64,000 nucleotides of DNA from NCBI GenBank assembly GCA_027475525.1, contig JAMWFC010000116.1:1115826-1179825 (forward strand), written 5' to 3'. The translations under genes were made by a program, and so were the position numbers. The DNA comes from Macrolepiota albuminosa (taxonomy: Eukaryota; Basidiomycota; Agaricomycetes; Agaricales; Agaricaceae). The notes beneath the pieces are model-generated. The model had not been told where the DNA came from and did not search any database. It was given only the letters and a program-made list of their open reading frames with translations. This document shows positions 1 to 11,800 of the stretch, piece by piece; position 1 is the stretch's first letter; every line of letters begins with the position of its first letter.

Positions 1-35
1 AGTCCCAATACATGTAGTCTACGTGTCTAGTTAAA

Positions 36-1508
36 ATGGCCTATTGGGGGCCGCAAAAGGGTGATCAGAGCCGGCAAGGCTCTAGTAGAGGGGGAAGACC
101 CCCGAATATACAAAACCGTGATTACCCCGATCAGTACCAGAGGCAGCTGCCATATCCGGCGGTAAGCCAGTTTCAGTCAGTGGGCGTGGCCTATCCAGGC
201 CATGCCGAGCCGCTTCCATACCAGACACCCCTCCACTCGCAAGAGATGGAGGTCGATGACAAAGGGCGCTATGGGCGCCCAGAGGACAGCACGCGCCACG
301 AGCGCTACTATCAGGAACCGTCAGCACGTCCAGCTGCGTCGCATCCGACGTATGCGGGTGTGGTGACGGGGCCGCCGTCAGTACCATGGGCACATCGGCC
401 CGTGGAAGAGTCATATGGGGAGCCTGCACCACAAGCGCAGAGTTTAGCAGTGTCAGACGTGCTGTTGGGCAGACTGGAAGCAGCAGGACAGCCAGTCCCT
501 GCAACTGCGTCATTCCTGCAGGACAGTTTGGCCGTGATGGTGATGGAGGGATTGCTCGACCAGATCGAGCTGATGAAGAGGCAGCGCATTGCAGTGCTGG
601 AACAGATCGAACACGTGTCTAAGCGCAAAATTGTCACGGGTGAGGAACCGACCGCCGAGGTCAAGAGGGCTAAATATCAGCCCAGTCGACTGGTCGACCC
701 TCCACAGGCAAGGATGCCGTCAGAAGCGCAATTTGTGCGCCATGAGCAGCCTGCTCAGCCCGTGGCTTTGTCATCACGGTTGCCCGAGTCAGGCCCTCAG
801 GCCTCCTCAGAGTCGCTGACTGCAGTCAGTGAACCCTTGGCAGGTCTGTTCCTGGGCCAGCGGGAAACCGCATCATCCCGGGCCCCACCTAGGGGGCCCA
901 AAACCGTTGCTGTGGCGCCAAGAGTGCCCATTACCGTCACTCCTCGCGCTGAGCCTGGAGGGAGAACTCTGGCACGAAATGCACCTGCCCCTCCGGTGGC
1001 TCAGCCACAACTAGAATCGTCTGCCCTGACCAAGTCGGGGCCATCTCGTCAGCGCCGCGGCCGCAAGCCGCCTCTCGATGCCTCTAAATTGGAGGTGATA
1101 ATATTTCCTGCTGGCATTCCCGCACGAGCGGGAGAAGTCCAGATGTTGTTTATGCTGCCGGTGTTTGTACTGGCTCCACCAGAACACTACCCCGTAGTCG
1201 TATTGACCCCAGACCCCCATACGCCAGAGCAGTATGATGGTCTGGTGGCGACCTCGAGAGGGAAGACCAGGCCTGAAAAAGGCAAAAAACCAGTACCATC
1301 CCTGTCCGACGAGAGCAACTATGGAGAGTCGAGTTCGGAGCAGGAGGAGGATGGGGAGGAGGGGGAATCGGCCACGGACCGATTCCAACGAGTATTGTGC
1401 AATAAGCGCATTGCAAAGAAGAAGGCGATTCGCGCCAAGGAGCTAAAGGCCCAGAAGTATAGGGCCGAGGATGAATTCTCGGGAGGATCCCCGATGGCTT
1501 GGGGGTGA
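36..1508 (+). CDS. Unrecognised low-complexity protein, 490 aa
   Basis: An open frame starting at an ATG in a good context (aaaATGG) encodes a 490-residue protein I cannot assign. It is rich in Pro, Gln, Ser and Arg in its first two thirds. A basic patch lies near residues 340-350. The C-terminus has an acidic run (about 425-445) followed by a Lys/Arg-rich tail (about 455-480). No enzyme motif is visible. The next ORF begins immediately downstream in another frame, and both precede the LTR at 3346, so this may be a structural (gag-like) or accessory protein of that element. It could instead be a host gene captured by the element. Confidence 0.5.
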   Translation: MAYWGPQKGDQSRQGSSRGGRPPNIQNRDYPDQYQRQLPYPAVSQFQSVGVAYPGHAEPLPYQTPLHSQEMEVDDKGRYGRPEDSTRHERYYQEPSARPAASHPTYAGVVTGPPSVPWAHRPVEESYGEPAPQAQSLAVSDVLLGRLEAAGQPVPATASFLQDSLAVMVMEGLLDQIELMKRQRIAVLEQIEHVSKRKIVTGEEPTAEVKRAKYQPSRLVDPPQARMPSEAQFVRHEQPAQPVALSSRLPESGPQASSESLTAVSEPLAGLFLGQRETASSRAPPRGPKTVAVAPRVPITVTPRAEPGGRTLARNAPAPPVAQPQLESSALTKSGPSRQRRGRKPPLDASKLEVIIFPAGIPARAGEVQMLFMLPVFVLAPPEHYPVVVLTPDPHTPEQYDGLVATSRGKTRPEKGKKPVPSLSDESNYGESSSEQEEDGEEGESATDRFQRVLCNKRIAKKKAIRAKELKAQKYRAEDEFSGGSPMAWG

Positions 1509-1537
1509 AGGTGTGGAGTCCGCTCGATATCAAGCGA

Positions 1538-2984
1538 ATGAACTCATGCTTTAGAGGAGCACTCAGCCATTGCACCTATTATTCGTATGCCACGAATGCG
1601 GTGTTGATGGGAGCTGACGCCAATAGAGCGGCGTCATATGAGTATTCCTCTGGCCATCCTGCCTACATCCCGGGTACGATTGTGTATAAGCACGCCCCGC
1701 ACGGTCTTCCCTGCACTCCGCTAGAGCTGGACCAGCTCTATAAGTATTACGCAAATGTGCACGTCCCGTGTTGTGACAGAATCGTCGCATACATGTTGAT
1801 CACAGAGCTCCAGATGTTTGTGCAGCGGACAGTTGAGGCTCTGCATGATCAAACCATGCAGCTCCTGATGAAGGAGCCTAAGTACCAGGAACTCGTCAAC
1901 CCAATGCAGGGCCCTGACGACCTCGCTCTTGTCGAGCGACGACACATTCCGGGGCGCTTCTTGCGCACAAAAGACGATGGCACCACGGCGTTGCACGTAA
2001 TGCGCGCTCAGGATCTAGCCACACCATTCGACCTCAACCAACTGGCGCAGTACGTGCTGGTCTTTGGCCGACCTGGGTTGGAAAACACCTATCAAGGTAT
2101 CACCCGTGGATCATGCCTATCGCATGCACTGGCGGACCCTCTTCGGGTTGGCCTTAGGTCGAGCTCTGTGCGCTAACAGCGCAGCCAAGCCGGTGATCGT
2201 GCAGCGCATGACCCTTGTCGTGGCCCGTCCAGGGCTTTATCAAAAAGTGATTGCCTCGTATGATGCCATGTTCCCCGAGCAGCCATTTGAGCCCCAACGT
2301 GGGCCGCAGCTCAAAATTCACCAAGTTCACATGCCCAACAACCATGCACGGAACTTCTCCGATGACAACACGTTACACGTCCTTCTACACAACTGGATAC
2401 CGCTGGAATGGGTGGACCACGCGTACACATACAGCGTAGTCTTCCTGGAACAGCAGTTCCATTCCTCCACGATGTCAATGGACATCTTCAAACAGGTCGA
2501 TGACGAGCGCATGGAGTGCCTCTCCAAGTATGGCACCCCTGCTGCAATCCTGCAATGGGATGGATGGCGGGAGATGACTGAAGACAATCACTATTGTCTT
2601 ATGTTCAAGCATCACGAGGAGAGCAAGCTCCCGGAAAACCCTGAGGCCAACGGCCTCTATTATTTGATTGGCATGGACCCGAATTGGGTCAACCTCCTAA
2701 AACGCAGGGCAACGCAGGACCTGCCAACAGCGGACATGGACCCAGGCCAGGTCAATCTCCTGTCATGCATGGCAGAGCAGGGTACGCTCACCACCACAGC
2801 TTCAGCAATTAATGTCGCACTAACAGAGCCTATGGTGGTAGACACGCCTGCAGTCGAGGGGCCTATAACCCCACCGAGGACGGAATCGGCACCTCCCCCT
2901 CCCACGAGAAACATCGCACTGGAGGAGGAGGCAATGGTGACTGAGACGGGTGTGGTTGCGGGAGCATCGTCATCCGGGTCCTAG
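1538..2984 (+). pseudogene. Unrecognised ORF pair, probably one gene with a frameshift
   Basis: An ORF from ATG 1538 runs to 2176 in one frame. A second ORF in the +1 frame covers about 2064-2984. Their overlap at 2064-2150 reads sensibly into the second frame, which suggests one protein of about 480 aa broken by a small indel near 2080-2150. The protein has no motif I recognise. The first part is rich in Tyr, His and Cys. The end is a Thr/Pro/Glu-rich low-complexity tail after residue 200 of the second ORF. It sits between the 490-aa ORF and the LTR. It may be an element-encoded protein family multiplied in mushroom genomes, but that is inference. Confidence 0.45.
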
Positions 2985-3345
2985 ACCCATGTATACTTTA
3001 TTGTGTATGTACTTCCGAGTATTTCACTTGAGCCATTTCAGCTGATACGCACTCTAGAGTCGCGTGTAGATACAGCGGACCCAGAGGAGGGGTCACTCTT
3101 TTTTGTTTTTTCTTACTTGTTTATACATAAACATTTTTTATCTACTGCTGGCGCAACCTGCGCCCTTGTCTGATAAGGACTGCTTTCTATTGTGTCCAGA
3201 CGACACATCTACACTGCGCATGAGTGCTAACGCCTTGCAGCCACGCCATACGCGTGTATTCATCTATTGTTTGCACTACCGTGCATCCTTCATCTCGCTT
3301 TACCTCCCTTTCTAAAGACCGAGTATTCGGTCTCATTGGGGGGTA

Positions 3346-3518
3346 TGTAACGGAGTCATCTGTGTTCCAAGCGTCAACGACGCTATAATCGTTTAATAGA
3401 GTATTATGTAAGATAACATCTTGTTTTCACTCTAAGTACTAGTCAATCCAATACTGCAGTCTGATTTAGCACCTGTGTGATACACACAAGATAGTTCTAA
3501 CCCATAACTCCGGTTACA
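3346..3518 (+). repeat. Putative LTR (3' LTR), 173 bp
   Basis: The segment begins TGTAACGGAG and ends CTCCGGTTACA, nearly perfect inverted termini with TG...CA ends. It is directly preceded by a G-rich tract ending at 3345. These are the marks of an LTR next to a polypurine tract. Its last bases supply the stop codon of the minus-strand ORF at 3514-3942, so it appears to have inserted into that gene. Only one copy is in the window, so a solo LTR is also possible. Confidence 0.55.
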
Positions 3519-5187
3519 CAAGCGGAGGAGTGATTTGAAGAAGGATGGCGTGTACCACCAGCAAATCATCAACGTTAACAGTGGTAGGCTCCAAAGAAAC
3601 TTCGTTGTTGTCATCGTCTTCAGCATTCCGCTCGGTATCCTCGCCTTCATCAGAGGACGGCTCAGCAGTAGACAAGATAACTGGGGTAGTGGGTGCTAAT
3701 TCATGGCGCTTACCAGGACTTTTGCTAGGAGAAGCAACCCCGGGCTTACGTTTCAACAAGGCAGGATGACGGAGGGAACGGGCGAAGAGGGCAGCAATGG
3801 TAGTTCCATCCTGAGTAATAGGAAGCGCTAAACTGGCCTCGCTGATGACCGTGGGCTGGTGAGCAGCAGCTAGTACACGTTGTTGGCAAACAAAATCCCT
3901 CGCATTGTGGACCAGTACAGCGCGCTTGTAGTTCTTCTGCATGCTAGCGTCCTTACCACGCTCTCAAGTGTGGATGCCGTTGAAGGTGCAACCCCGTTTT
4001 AAAGCATCACATCGGTAACAAGGAAGGGAGGCCGTAGGAAACCAACAACTCTCCGGATCATTTTCAGCCCAACATTTATCACACTAAGATCGGCGTAAGC
4101 GACGTCATAATACCGGCAGCAAGCAGGAACGTACAGCGCCAATCTTTGCTTGAAAGGCACGATGATCTTGGGGAGACACGGTAATCTTCTTCTTGGCGCC
4201 TAAGACCTGAACCCCAGCGGGTAGTCCGGTATCGATGACGGTAGTATTGCGATAGAGGCACAAGAGGTCACGAAGCTCTGCATCAGTAAACATGGTTTGT
4301 TTAGGCGCCTGGGGGCCATCAAAGATTAAGCGCTAAGATCTAGTGATCTTGGAACGAATGCTTATGACATATAAAGAAACACCGCGAGCAGGGAGGTTAA
4401 CCTTGGGACAAGTTAACAACGTAATAAAAAAGGGATAATAAGATGGACTTGCCGTGTGCTTGGGTGGACTAGAACGAGTAGTAAGGGTATGATCAATAAT
4501 GATGGCAAAGTTTTGTGGAGGACCATGGGGGATGGAACGGGAAAGGCCTACTCTAGGTTCAGTGGCAGGAACGGCGATCCGTTTGATGGCCAAGTGAGGG
4601 TGCCACGGAAAGGACTGCCAAGCACAGGAGAAACAGGAAGGGAAGGAGCGAGTGGAGCAGAAGACAAAGAAGCAGTTTGAGTTGAAGGGGCACTGGGAAG
4701 AGTGGCGAGGATTGGCGAAGTTTGAGCTGACTAAGGAAAAGTTAAAATCGCTGGCAGAGGATATAACAGGGAACCTACCTTGCTAACTTCGGTACTAGCA
4801 AGCAACGCGTCAATCTTGTCGGATAAAAAAGGAGCCTGGGTAGGCACCAAACTTTAGCGCCACGAAAATTGAAATCAAAACCTGACTTACGAATGACCTC
4901 GCAAAAGGACGCAACCAGTCGGCATCTTCATACTCCCAGTACTGGGCCATGCACCATTCACGAACTTCAGCTTCGCGCGCCCAGGAGCTGTCAGGGCCAC
5001 GCACCACCAACCATCGCTGATAAAGCCGCATTATAGCAGGAACATTTTGTGGTGCATCGGCAGTGCTGGTAGCCTTAGCGTGGTCAAATAGATAGGACGC
5101 TTTGGCAAGAAAGTTAGGAAGGGCAGAAGGAGCAAAACCAGACATTCTGAAAAAGGTGGGAGGAAAAACGCTAGTGCAGGGCGACAT
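3514..5187 (-). pseudogene. Broken Cys-rich unknown gene, truncated by an LTR
   Basis: Read on the minus strand, exon 1 is 5187-4891 (99 codons). A GTAAGT...CAAG intron (4890-4815) leads in frame to a 12-codon exon 4814-4779, then a 48-bp intron (4778-4731) and a Ser/Pro/Leu-rich exon. Further open pieces lie at 4593-4333, 4293-4105 and 3942-3514 in changing frames. Around 4080-3980 the reading has a Cys cluster (CDKC, then CYRC and a further Cys 7 residues on). An in-frame TGA sits at 3966-3964, and the last stop uses LTR bases at 3516-3514. The N-terminus lies inside the 77-bp duplication, so two alternative starts exist. I do not recognise the family; the exon joins in the middle are uncertain. 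Confidence 0.45.
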
Positions 5188-5284
5188 CTAGAAACGAGCT
5201 TATAAGGAGCAAAACCAGACATTCTGAAAAAGGTGGGAGGAAAAACGCTAGTGCAGGGCGACATCTAGAAACGAGCTTATAAGG
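5127..5284. repeat. Perfect 77-bp tandem duplication (1 of 5)
   Basis: Every base from 5127 to 5207 equals the base 77 positions later, giving two abutting identical copies (about 5129-5205 and 5206-5282). The duplication includes the start codon of the minus-strand gene, so its first 20 codons occur twice. The same period is found in four other duplications here, which suggests an assembly origin. Confidence 0.97.
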
Positions 5285-6640
5285 TGCCGGCGGCATTTCA
5301 CAGACCATAGCGCAGTCAAATCAATGACAGCGTTTGACTAAGGACAGTCAATTTTTCAGTTGAGGGGAGATGATAGGCTTCTACTCGGACTAAGCGCATC
5401 AAGGGGTACACTATAGGTCTACAACACAGGCTATACTCGAGACCCTAGCAATCCTCTCAGACACAGGAAACCACAGATCTTGGCACTCAATTATAGGCAC
5501 TGGATTACCAGTCTTAACTACCATGATCAGGCCTTCAGCATATACCATTTATTGACCTTGGAGGATTAGGAGACCAGGGACTCTGGGCACTAGCAAGACG
5601 GCGGGGACATGACTTTGACCAAACCCCAATCAAGTCCATAAAGGGGTTAGCATTAGGCGCTGCCATTGGACGAGGCACTTTAATCAGAAGTCTAAAGAAT
5701 CAACAGCGACAGAACAGGATATACTCTAGCCCAACATTCTATTCATCAAAAATTGATACTAGATTTAGTGCCGGCAGCAGAACTCACAGCGTCTGTCGAG
5801 AATTTTCTGACCATATCCCGCTAAAGGCCTGGCCAATCGGAATTACACTAAAAAGTGAGCAGACTCCTACAAAAGTTTAAGTCAGTTTGGAGTCGCCGTG
5901 GCCAAGGGGCTATAACGCCGTTAGTCGCCGTTGCCCTATGCGTACCGGTCACCGTTGACAGGTCGCCGTTAACTACAACCACGAGGAGAGGCGCTAATTG
6001 GTAGCACTGCTAATAGACTCATTTTAAAAATATAATAGCGCATAGTATAAAAAATAGCTACTTGGAATGTACATAGCAACAAATCGTAACCTCTTGAGCA
6101 CCGAAGTTACTCTTAGCGTTCAAATCGCGCTAGCTTGCTCAAACTTTGTCACTAAGTTGGGCGCTAGCCTTGTTTATCCCGTCTTTGTCTTAGCGTTCAA
6201 ATCGCGCTAGCTTGCTCAAACTTTGTCACTAAGTTGGGCGCTAGCCTTGTTTATCCCGTCTTTGTCAATTACGGTGCCACCTACAGGCACGCTACGTTTC
6301 GCTATTTGCCTTGTCTTCTATATCTTTGTGTAAACTATGGCGCTTACCGTTTGTCAGGTAGCACGCAAAGCGCTATCTTCTAGCACGTTGTTTTAACACC
6401 TTGGTTCGAGCACACCGGGACTCTGTCAGGACTCCTCATAAACTACTCACGCCAAGCACTGGAGACGGCATTGTACTGCGTATATGTCCAGCGCACCCAA
6501 CCACAGTTGGCGTCATCAACGTGCAATTTTATATTCATGTACTCGATTTAATGCATATTTTTTGCAGGCACTACTCAAAAGGATGACTATCAGCTTCTTC
6601 AGCAAGCCTTTGCATCAAAATCTGCATCAATACCCTGTCA
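5285..6640. other. Non-coding stretch, no gene seen
   Basis: No ORF with recognisable content was found. The stretch contains repeated short motifs built on GCGCTA and GGCGCTAG and one 77-bp tandem duplication (6111-6266). It is probably the flank or degenerate remains of mobile elements. Confidence 0.5.
6111..6266. repeat. Perfect 77-bp tandem duplication (2 of 5)
   Basis: Bases 6111-6189 are identical to the bases 77 positions later. The copies are about 6112-6188 and 6189-6265. Nothing is encoded. Same period and perfection as the duplications near 5.2, 8.1, 17.8 and 34.5 kb. Confidence 0.97.
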
Positions 6641-6650
6641 GCATCAAATA

Positions 6651-8397
6651 TTGAAGGATTATAGAGTCCAATGGTCGACTTTGAATTCTCTTCCCAATTG
6701 GTTACCAGCATCGAAGACAGCCCTCGATTTTATGCATAATGTATTCCTTGGATTGATCTGCCATTTCTTTTCTCAAATTCTCTTTGCAGGTCATTTGTTT
6801 CCAGGTGCTGGCAGAGAGCAATCAGCAAAGCAAAAATTTGAACGTCTTATCAACAGTATTTGTTGGCCAAGTCATATTACTCGTCTTCCAAAAAATGTAT
6901 GTTCATTTAATTACCTAGCTATTCTATTCAATGCTTTTTAGATGGGTGAAGATCAATCCTTGAAGAAGGCCAATGAATGGTGGTGACTTCTAACCATTAC
7001 TCCAATCTTATTATGGTATACTTGGAAGAATAGCCAAGATCAACTTTGAAATTCAGCACCGCATGTCTTTGCCAATGTGAAAATTCCAACTACTCACTCT
7101 AGGAACCAACAAGATCTATACTCTGCTGCTCTTCTTCTCTGCACTGGTGTTCGCTTGCTTGCTACACGATCCATCTCCCTCTCACAGGCCCACCTTGGTC
7201 AAGATTTTCTTCTCAAGTTCTGTCATGCATGTATTGATCTCAAAATACCTCTTGTCATTAATTATTATTTATCAACACATTTCTATGATATGATTCATTG
7301 GTTTGGCCCTGTCTATGGATGGTGGCTTTTTGCATTTGAGTGCTTCAATGGAATGCTCAAGAAAGTGAACCACAATGGCCATGATGGTGGCAAGATGGAA
7401 GTTACTCTTCTTCACAACTGGGTACAGACACAGCTGATATATGAATTACTGCTTTCTCTTCCACCAACAGCTCATGATAAAGAATGGGAGATGATTGAAC
7501 AGGTTATTCATGGCCAAGGACAACAACACGGTGCTATGATGACTCAATTAGCAATCTTTCACAGCTAGGCAGAAACAGGTATTTCATTTATATTCATTTG
7601 ATTGTTACTGATTATAGCCATCATATTCAGACAGCGTGAAGCTTCCAAAACGCATTGGCAAGCCTATCAATGTACAAAACCTGGAGCCTATTGGAGAAGT
7701 CTATGCACTTCTTATTGGCTATTGCCAATGCCTATGGCCAGATCTCAATCTTGTTCCTGAGTTTTCACCCATCTCCAGCATGTCTTTTGTTGCATCTCAA
7801 GTTGCCAGATTGATCCCTTATATTTGAAAGGATGGAATCCAATATGGATGTACTTATAATAAACATACTCAAGCAGACAGCCTGGCTTTTATGTCAACTC
7901 CAAATGAAGATGATCCATGAGTAGCCATCAAGATTCAAAATCTCTTTGTGATTCAAGTTCCAAACTCAAACCAGGAACCACATGTATGTGGATTGATTAG
8001 GTGCTTGCAAGGTGAGGCAAACATTCCTCCATTTCCTTGGGATATGTAGTAAGTCAAATTTTGAATACTATCCCATATTAGCAAATAATTATCTTCTTAG
8101 CGCATCAACCCTTGGAATTCAGGTGACATTTGCCGATTTGAATACTATCCCATATTAGCAAATAATTATCTTCTTAGCGCATCAACCCTTGGAATTCAGG
8201 TGACATTTGCCGATAAATTCTTGCTATCCGAAGTCATTCCAGTCTCCCAAATTGAGGCACCTCTTGCATTGATTCCTATTTATTCTCGGATCATCAAACA
8301 GGATCTCTGGGTATCAATTTCATTTGATCATGTATGTGCTATAGTTCTCATCTCTGACTTTACTACATTTCAATTTATAGATGGGTGCCAAACCTGA
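6651..8397 (+). pseudogene. Remains of a CACTA/EnSpm-like transposase
   Basis: Fragments in order on the plus strand match the layout of fungal CACTA (EnSpm) transposases. At 6651-6941 there is LDFMHNVFLG, equivalent to the D-x-M-H-x-x-x-L-G box of that family. At 7077-7568 there is FGPVYGWWLFAFECFNG, equivalent to the conserved C-terminal block. At 7636-7827 and 8200-8397 short C-terminal pieces remain. Stops and frame changes separate the pieces, though introns could account for some gaps. A 77-bp tandem duplication (8060-8214) lies in the last part. The assignment rests on two motifs recalled from the family, so the superfamily is fairly secure but activity is not expected. Confidence 0.6.
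8060..8214. repeat. Perfect 77-bp tandem duplication (3 of 5)
   Basis: Bases 8060-8137 are identical to the bases 77 positions later. It lies within the transposase remains and repeats the start of the last fragment. Confidence 0.97.
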
Positions 8398-8429
8398 AGA
8401 TTACGATTTTGACATGAACTAGCAAGCAT

Positions 8430-10190
8430 AATCTGAAATAGCCAGACAGCCCTTTTTATCTGTTATCTCTGTAAATTCATTGGAGTCCTTCCCTACCTCC
8501 AGATCTTGCATCTTTGCTTTTCCTTTTCCCTTCTTCTTTTTCTCTTTGACCTTGACCCTCTTTGCCTCAACTTCTTCAACTTTTAATTTTTTACGCCGAA
8601 CTTTGCTTTTTTCTTCTCGTGCTCTTTTTTGCTTTTCAAGTTCCTCTAGATTGATTGCATCACCCCAAAGTCTGCTGTTGTCAGCAAGGAGTTTATCACA
8701 AGCTTTGTTAGCTGGATTTGAGTCTAACTATTCCTGACAAACCATCCATTGTTGGGCTTTGTTTTTGATTGAGTTTGCATGTGGCGGTTTGTAGTCTTTA
8801 GCTTCTCCTTGGACCCTCAGTGTATATTTGATTGACTGGTCAGGGTCAGATACAGCATTGAGTGCTTGGTAGAATTTGTTCAGCTGAATGCTAGTGAGTA
8901 ACTTATATGCAATGCTTAGTGGAAATTAACTTACAATATCAGTTCGGTAAATAGGAGAATGTGAGATATATCGACCTGGAACAAGCTTTCCATTGTCATC
9001 ATAACAGTCTTCATTGTCTGACATTAGAGTTGAAGTCATGGCAGCGTTATACTTCGGGTCCCACCATTTGCTATCATGTGGAAGTTTGTCACGTTTCTTG
9101 ATATGCACTTTCAATTTCTAATTTTTGACAGGGATCAATAGTTTATGAATATTGAAAATTGGCTTACTCCTTGCTGTCGTGAGTGACAACTAGATTTAGC
9201 TGTTTTGGTAATTTTCATGCTGTTCCATACACCTTTCTGACTATCATTATCAGCTATCTCCATATCTTGGACCATGCCAATATTTGATGAGATCGCCTTC
9301 TTGCATTGGGCTTGTTTGAACTCTTTTTCAAGGTCTTTGAATTTCTGAATTATGCAAGCTTCACAATCATCTTTACTGACATGTTCGATGGCAGCAGTAG
9401 CGGAGGGTATGGTCTGTTTTCCATTTTCAAGCACTTTATGGCTAATCAGCATAAGATTAGCCCAGTTATCAGAATCAGTGTGTGGCCGGTCCCAGTGGAA
9501 ATGTATGGCTTTCACTTCTGTTCCAGGTCTCACCAGCCATTTATCATTTGATTTAGGATAAAGTGGCAAGACATCTGCTGTGAGTTTGTTTGCCTAGACA
9601 ACCCATTGTCTTGATAAACTGAGCTCAAATAAGTGCCTGAATACAATGCATTGACGATGGGTAAGCTATTTATTTTTCAAATGAATACATATACTCATCT
9701 TGAAGATATTGCTGTTGGCATGTGCCATACTCAACTCCATTGCAAGTCTGCCTTCTTGATTATAACTGTCATCTTCAAGTTCACTCTTGAGCTCAATACC
9801 ACTATTTTCCTCCTCTATCAAGTATGTAACTTCCATCTTCTCTTTTTTCAGCCCATCAAGCTCCTGAAATATCTTCTTGTTTGTGCTCTTTCCCTTGGTG
9901 ATAGTCCTTTCATTGCACTCCTTCAAGTATTTATTTTTGGCCCTCAATGTTTTGATATCTTTTTCCAGCGCTGCAACTCTCATCTCCAATGTTGTTACTC
10001 AACTTACTACTGCAGTTCTTGACACCTTCTCGTGCGACGGAGGAACATCAATAGGCAAAAGTAGAACCAGATCAATAACTGGCATTGATATCGTGGGTTG
10101 AACAGGCATTGATCGCGAGATATTTTCACAGCCAAGAGTTGAGGAACTAGTAGGAAAATTGAATGTTGGATAGCTATAGGAGGTGCTCAT
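8430..10190 (-). pseudogene. Second ORF of the CACTA-like element, coiled-coil, degenerate
   Basis: Minus-strand pieces run convergent to the transposase remains. 10190-9999 is a Ser/Pro-rich N-terminus. 9989-9666 is a Glu/Lys-rich predicted coiled coil. 9569-9135 contains a Trp/His-rich block (AIHFHWDRPHTDSDNW). 9114-8926 follows, then a highly charged Lys/Glu run at about 8690-8450. The first three pieces occur again at 27277-27960 on the plus strand at high similarity. Splice-like gaps separate the pieces, so it may once have been a multi-exon gene. Its opposite orientation to the transposase and its second copy next to the same terminal sequence suggest an element-encoded accessory protein. 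Function unknown. Confidence 0.5.
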
Positions 10191-10204
10191 GCTTGTAGCA
10201 GTGT

Positions 10205-10500
10205 TGGTATGCTAGCTTTATGTGCTCTATACATTTTGTTTCCTCTCTTATCTGTTGACATCTGGGATGTGCAAAAAGAAGCAGTGTGGATTCATTTGCA
10301 GGTCAAATTATCTGTACAGTATAATTCAAGGGTATTCTATGTGGGAGAACTTGAGGGTATTGATGGTAAAATCAGGAAATCCCAGTAAATATCCCAACTG
10401 AGAGGTTTTGAGGGTATTTTAAAGAACATTTGAGGTTTTCTGAAAATTTACTCACATTTCCTCAGTTTGATCTTTTGAGAGCTTATGCTGTGTTAATGGC
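10205..10500 (-). repeat. Terminal region of the CACTA-like element (copy A)
   Basis: The sequence ending at about 10497 reads, on the minus strand, CACAGCATAAGCTCT and then inward, with AGGGTATT-type sub-terminal repeats. The same sequence in the other orientation is at about 26977-27290. A CACAG-type end followed by sub-terminal short repeats fits a CACTA element terminus. The matching left terminus upstream of 6.65 kb was not found. Confidence 0.5.
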
Positions 10501-10610
10501 CACCATCAGTCTGATTCTAGATTTTCCTTAAATATCACCATGGTTGGAGGAATTCTGTCTTCTAGGCTGGTCCTCCATACTCGATGCTTTTTTGCCCTCC
10601 TCTTCATTGC
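10500..10610 (+). repeat. Dispersed repeat segment X (copy A)
   Basis: About 100 bp beginning CCACCATCAGTCTGATTC and containing TATCACCATGGTTGGAGG is found again at 26206-26310 with few differences. It marks where the left and right repeat mosaics become collinear. Confidence 0.7.
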
Positions 10611-11800
10611 ATGCTGTTGCTGCTGCGATGCATAACACTACGTCAACGTCAACGCCTGCAACAAAGCCCATACATCCCCGCTTCCAAACACACTGACAAA
10701 AAACTCAATGTATCACCACGCTGATGACGCCCAAAGTTTGGTCAGTAACAAATATAACAATAGTATTACTGTACCAAAAGCTTGCGTTGGGCACACTAAA
10801 AGTGATGAGAGGAGTCCCGGGCAGGTCCCAGAGAATGTGCCTGTGAAGTTAAGATTAAGTCGGCAAAGGAGCCGGCAAGTGTCAAGCGCTTTTGTAAAGC
10901 GCCTATGAAAGAAGCAGTAAGTGAACACAGCAATGTGAGCGGCAAGAACACAGTAAGCTTAGTGAGGTCTAAGCATCATTAATGCCTGCCATAGCTGCAA
11001 GGCACGAGTGTGTCGAGTGTTAGCAAGAGTCTGCAACTGCCGACAACTTCGACGTTGCCGATCGTAAATGAGATTTGGACCATAAGGGAGATTGGAGTAA
11101 GGGGAGCAGGAAACTCTGTTCTTGGTTGGGTATGTACAAGTCGGTAAGTACTTTTTATACTACAAGGAGTTCACCATCCCCAGTGACTAACCATTGCCAA
11201 AGTGCGGTAAACTAGAAAATTTTATAGGGGTAGCTCCAATGGTTTCAGATTTCTACCGTCCATTCAAAAACCTTAGCGATGCCAGGCGGCAGATCGCAAT
11301 GCTAAACCATCAATCCATCACCCTTCTGTCTGTCCAAAATGCTTTGCAATGTCAGGTGCCAGATCGAGGCGCTAAGCGGTGTCAGACGCCAAGGTCAAAC
11401 GCCAAGCTGTCCGTCAGCTTTTGATAGATCGTCAGTCTTCTTTTCCAAGCGCTGTCGTCAACTGACTGATGCCATCTGTCAGTTGTCATTCTTGCTGCTG
11501 TTGGCACTATCATTGATCGGATCTGCTTTTTGCTGTACGTGGCTGTCAAATACTGCCAAAATTAGTTAATTAGCGTGCTAAGGTATCCTGAGCCTGTGCC
11601 ATGTTGCTGTAGCCTGCCATTGATGCGCTGATCCTGTATGGGGTCCTATCAACGCAAGATCCCACATCCCACCTCCACAAACACGGTGTGCACCTCCAAG
11701 GCCCCGCAGCATTCCAAGCTGCTGTGTCTAACTTCCTCCAATGTGAGCGGCACCTCGTGTGACCGGGACCAGGAAACAAAGGGCTGTAGCAGTATGAGAG
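10611..11800. other. No convincing gene
   Basis: Short overlapping ORFs on both strands show no recognisable content. Short GGCGCTAAG/GGTGCCAG motifs recur at 11270-11410. I see no gene or RNA. Confidence 0.4.

Larger units (their letters stand above)
1..3518 (+). mobile_element. 3' part of a putative non-autonomous LTR element
   Basis: Two plus-strand ORFs are followed by about 350 bp of non-coding sequence, a G-rich polypurine-like stretch (TTGGGGGGTA at 3337-3345) and a 173-bp segment with inverted ends typical of a long terminal repeat. The order ORF, purine tract, LTR is that of an LTR retrotransposon read on the plus strand. No protease, reverse transcriptase or integrase motif is visible in the ORFs, so it would be non-autonomous or carry unrelated genes. 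The 5' LTR, if present, lies outside the window, so target-site duplications cannot be checked. Confidence 0.45.

Noticed and set aside
82..513. 143-aa minus-strand ORF over the first gene
   Set aside because: Antisense shadow of a Pro/Gln-rich coding frame; composition shows no protein character.
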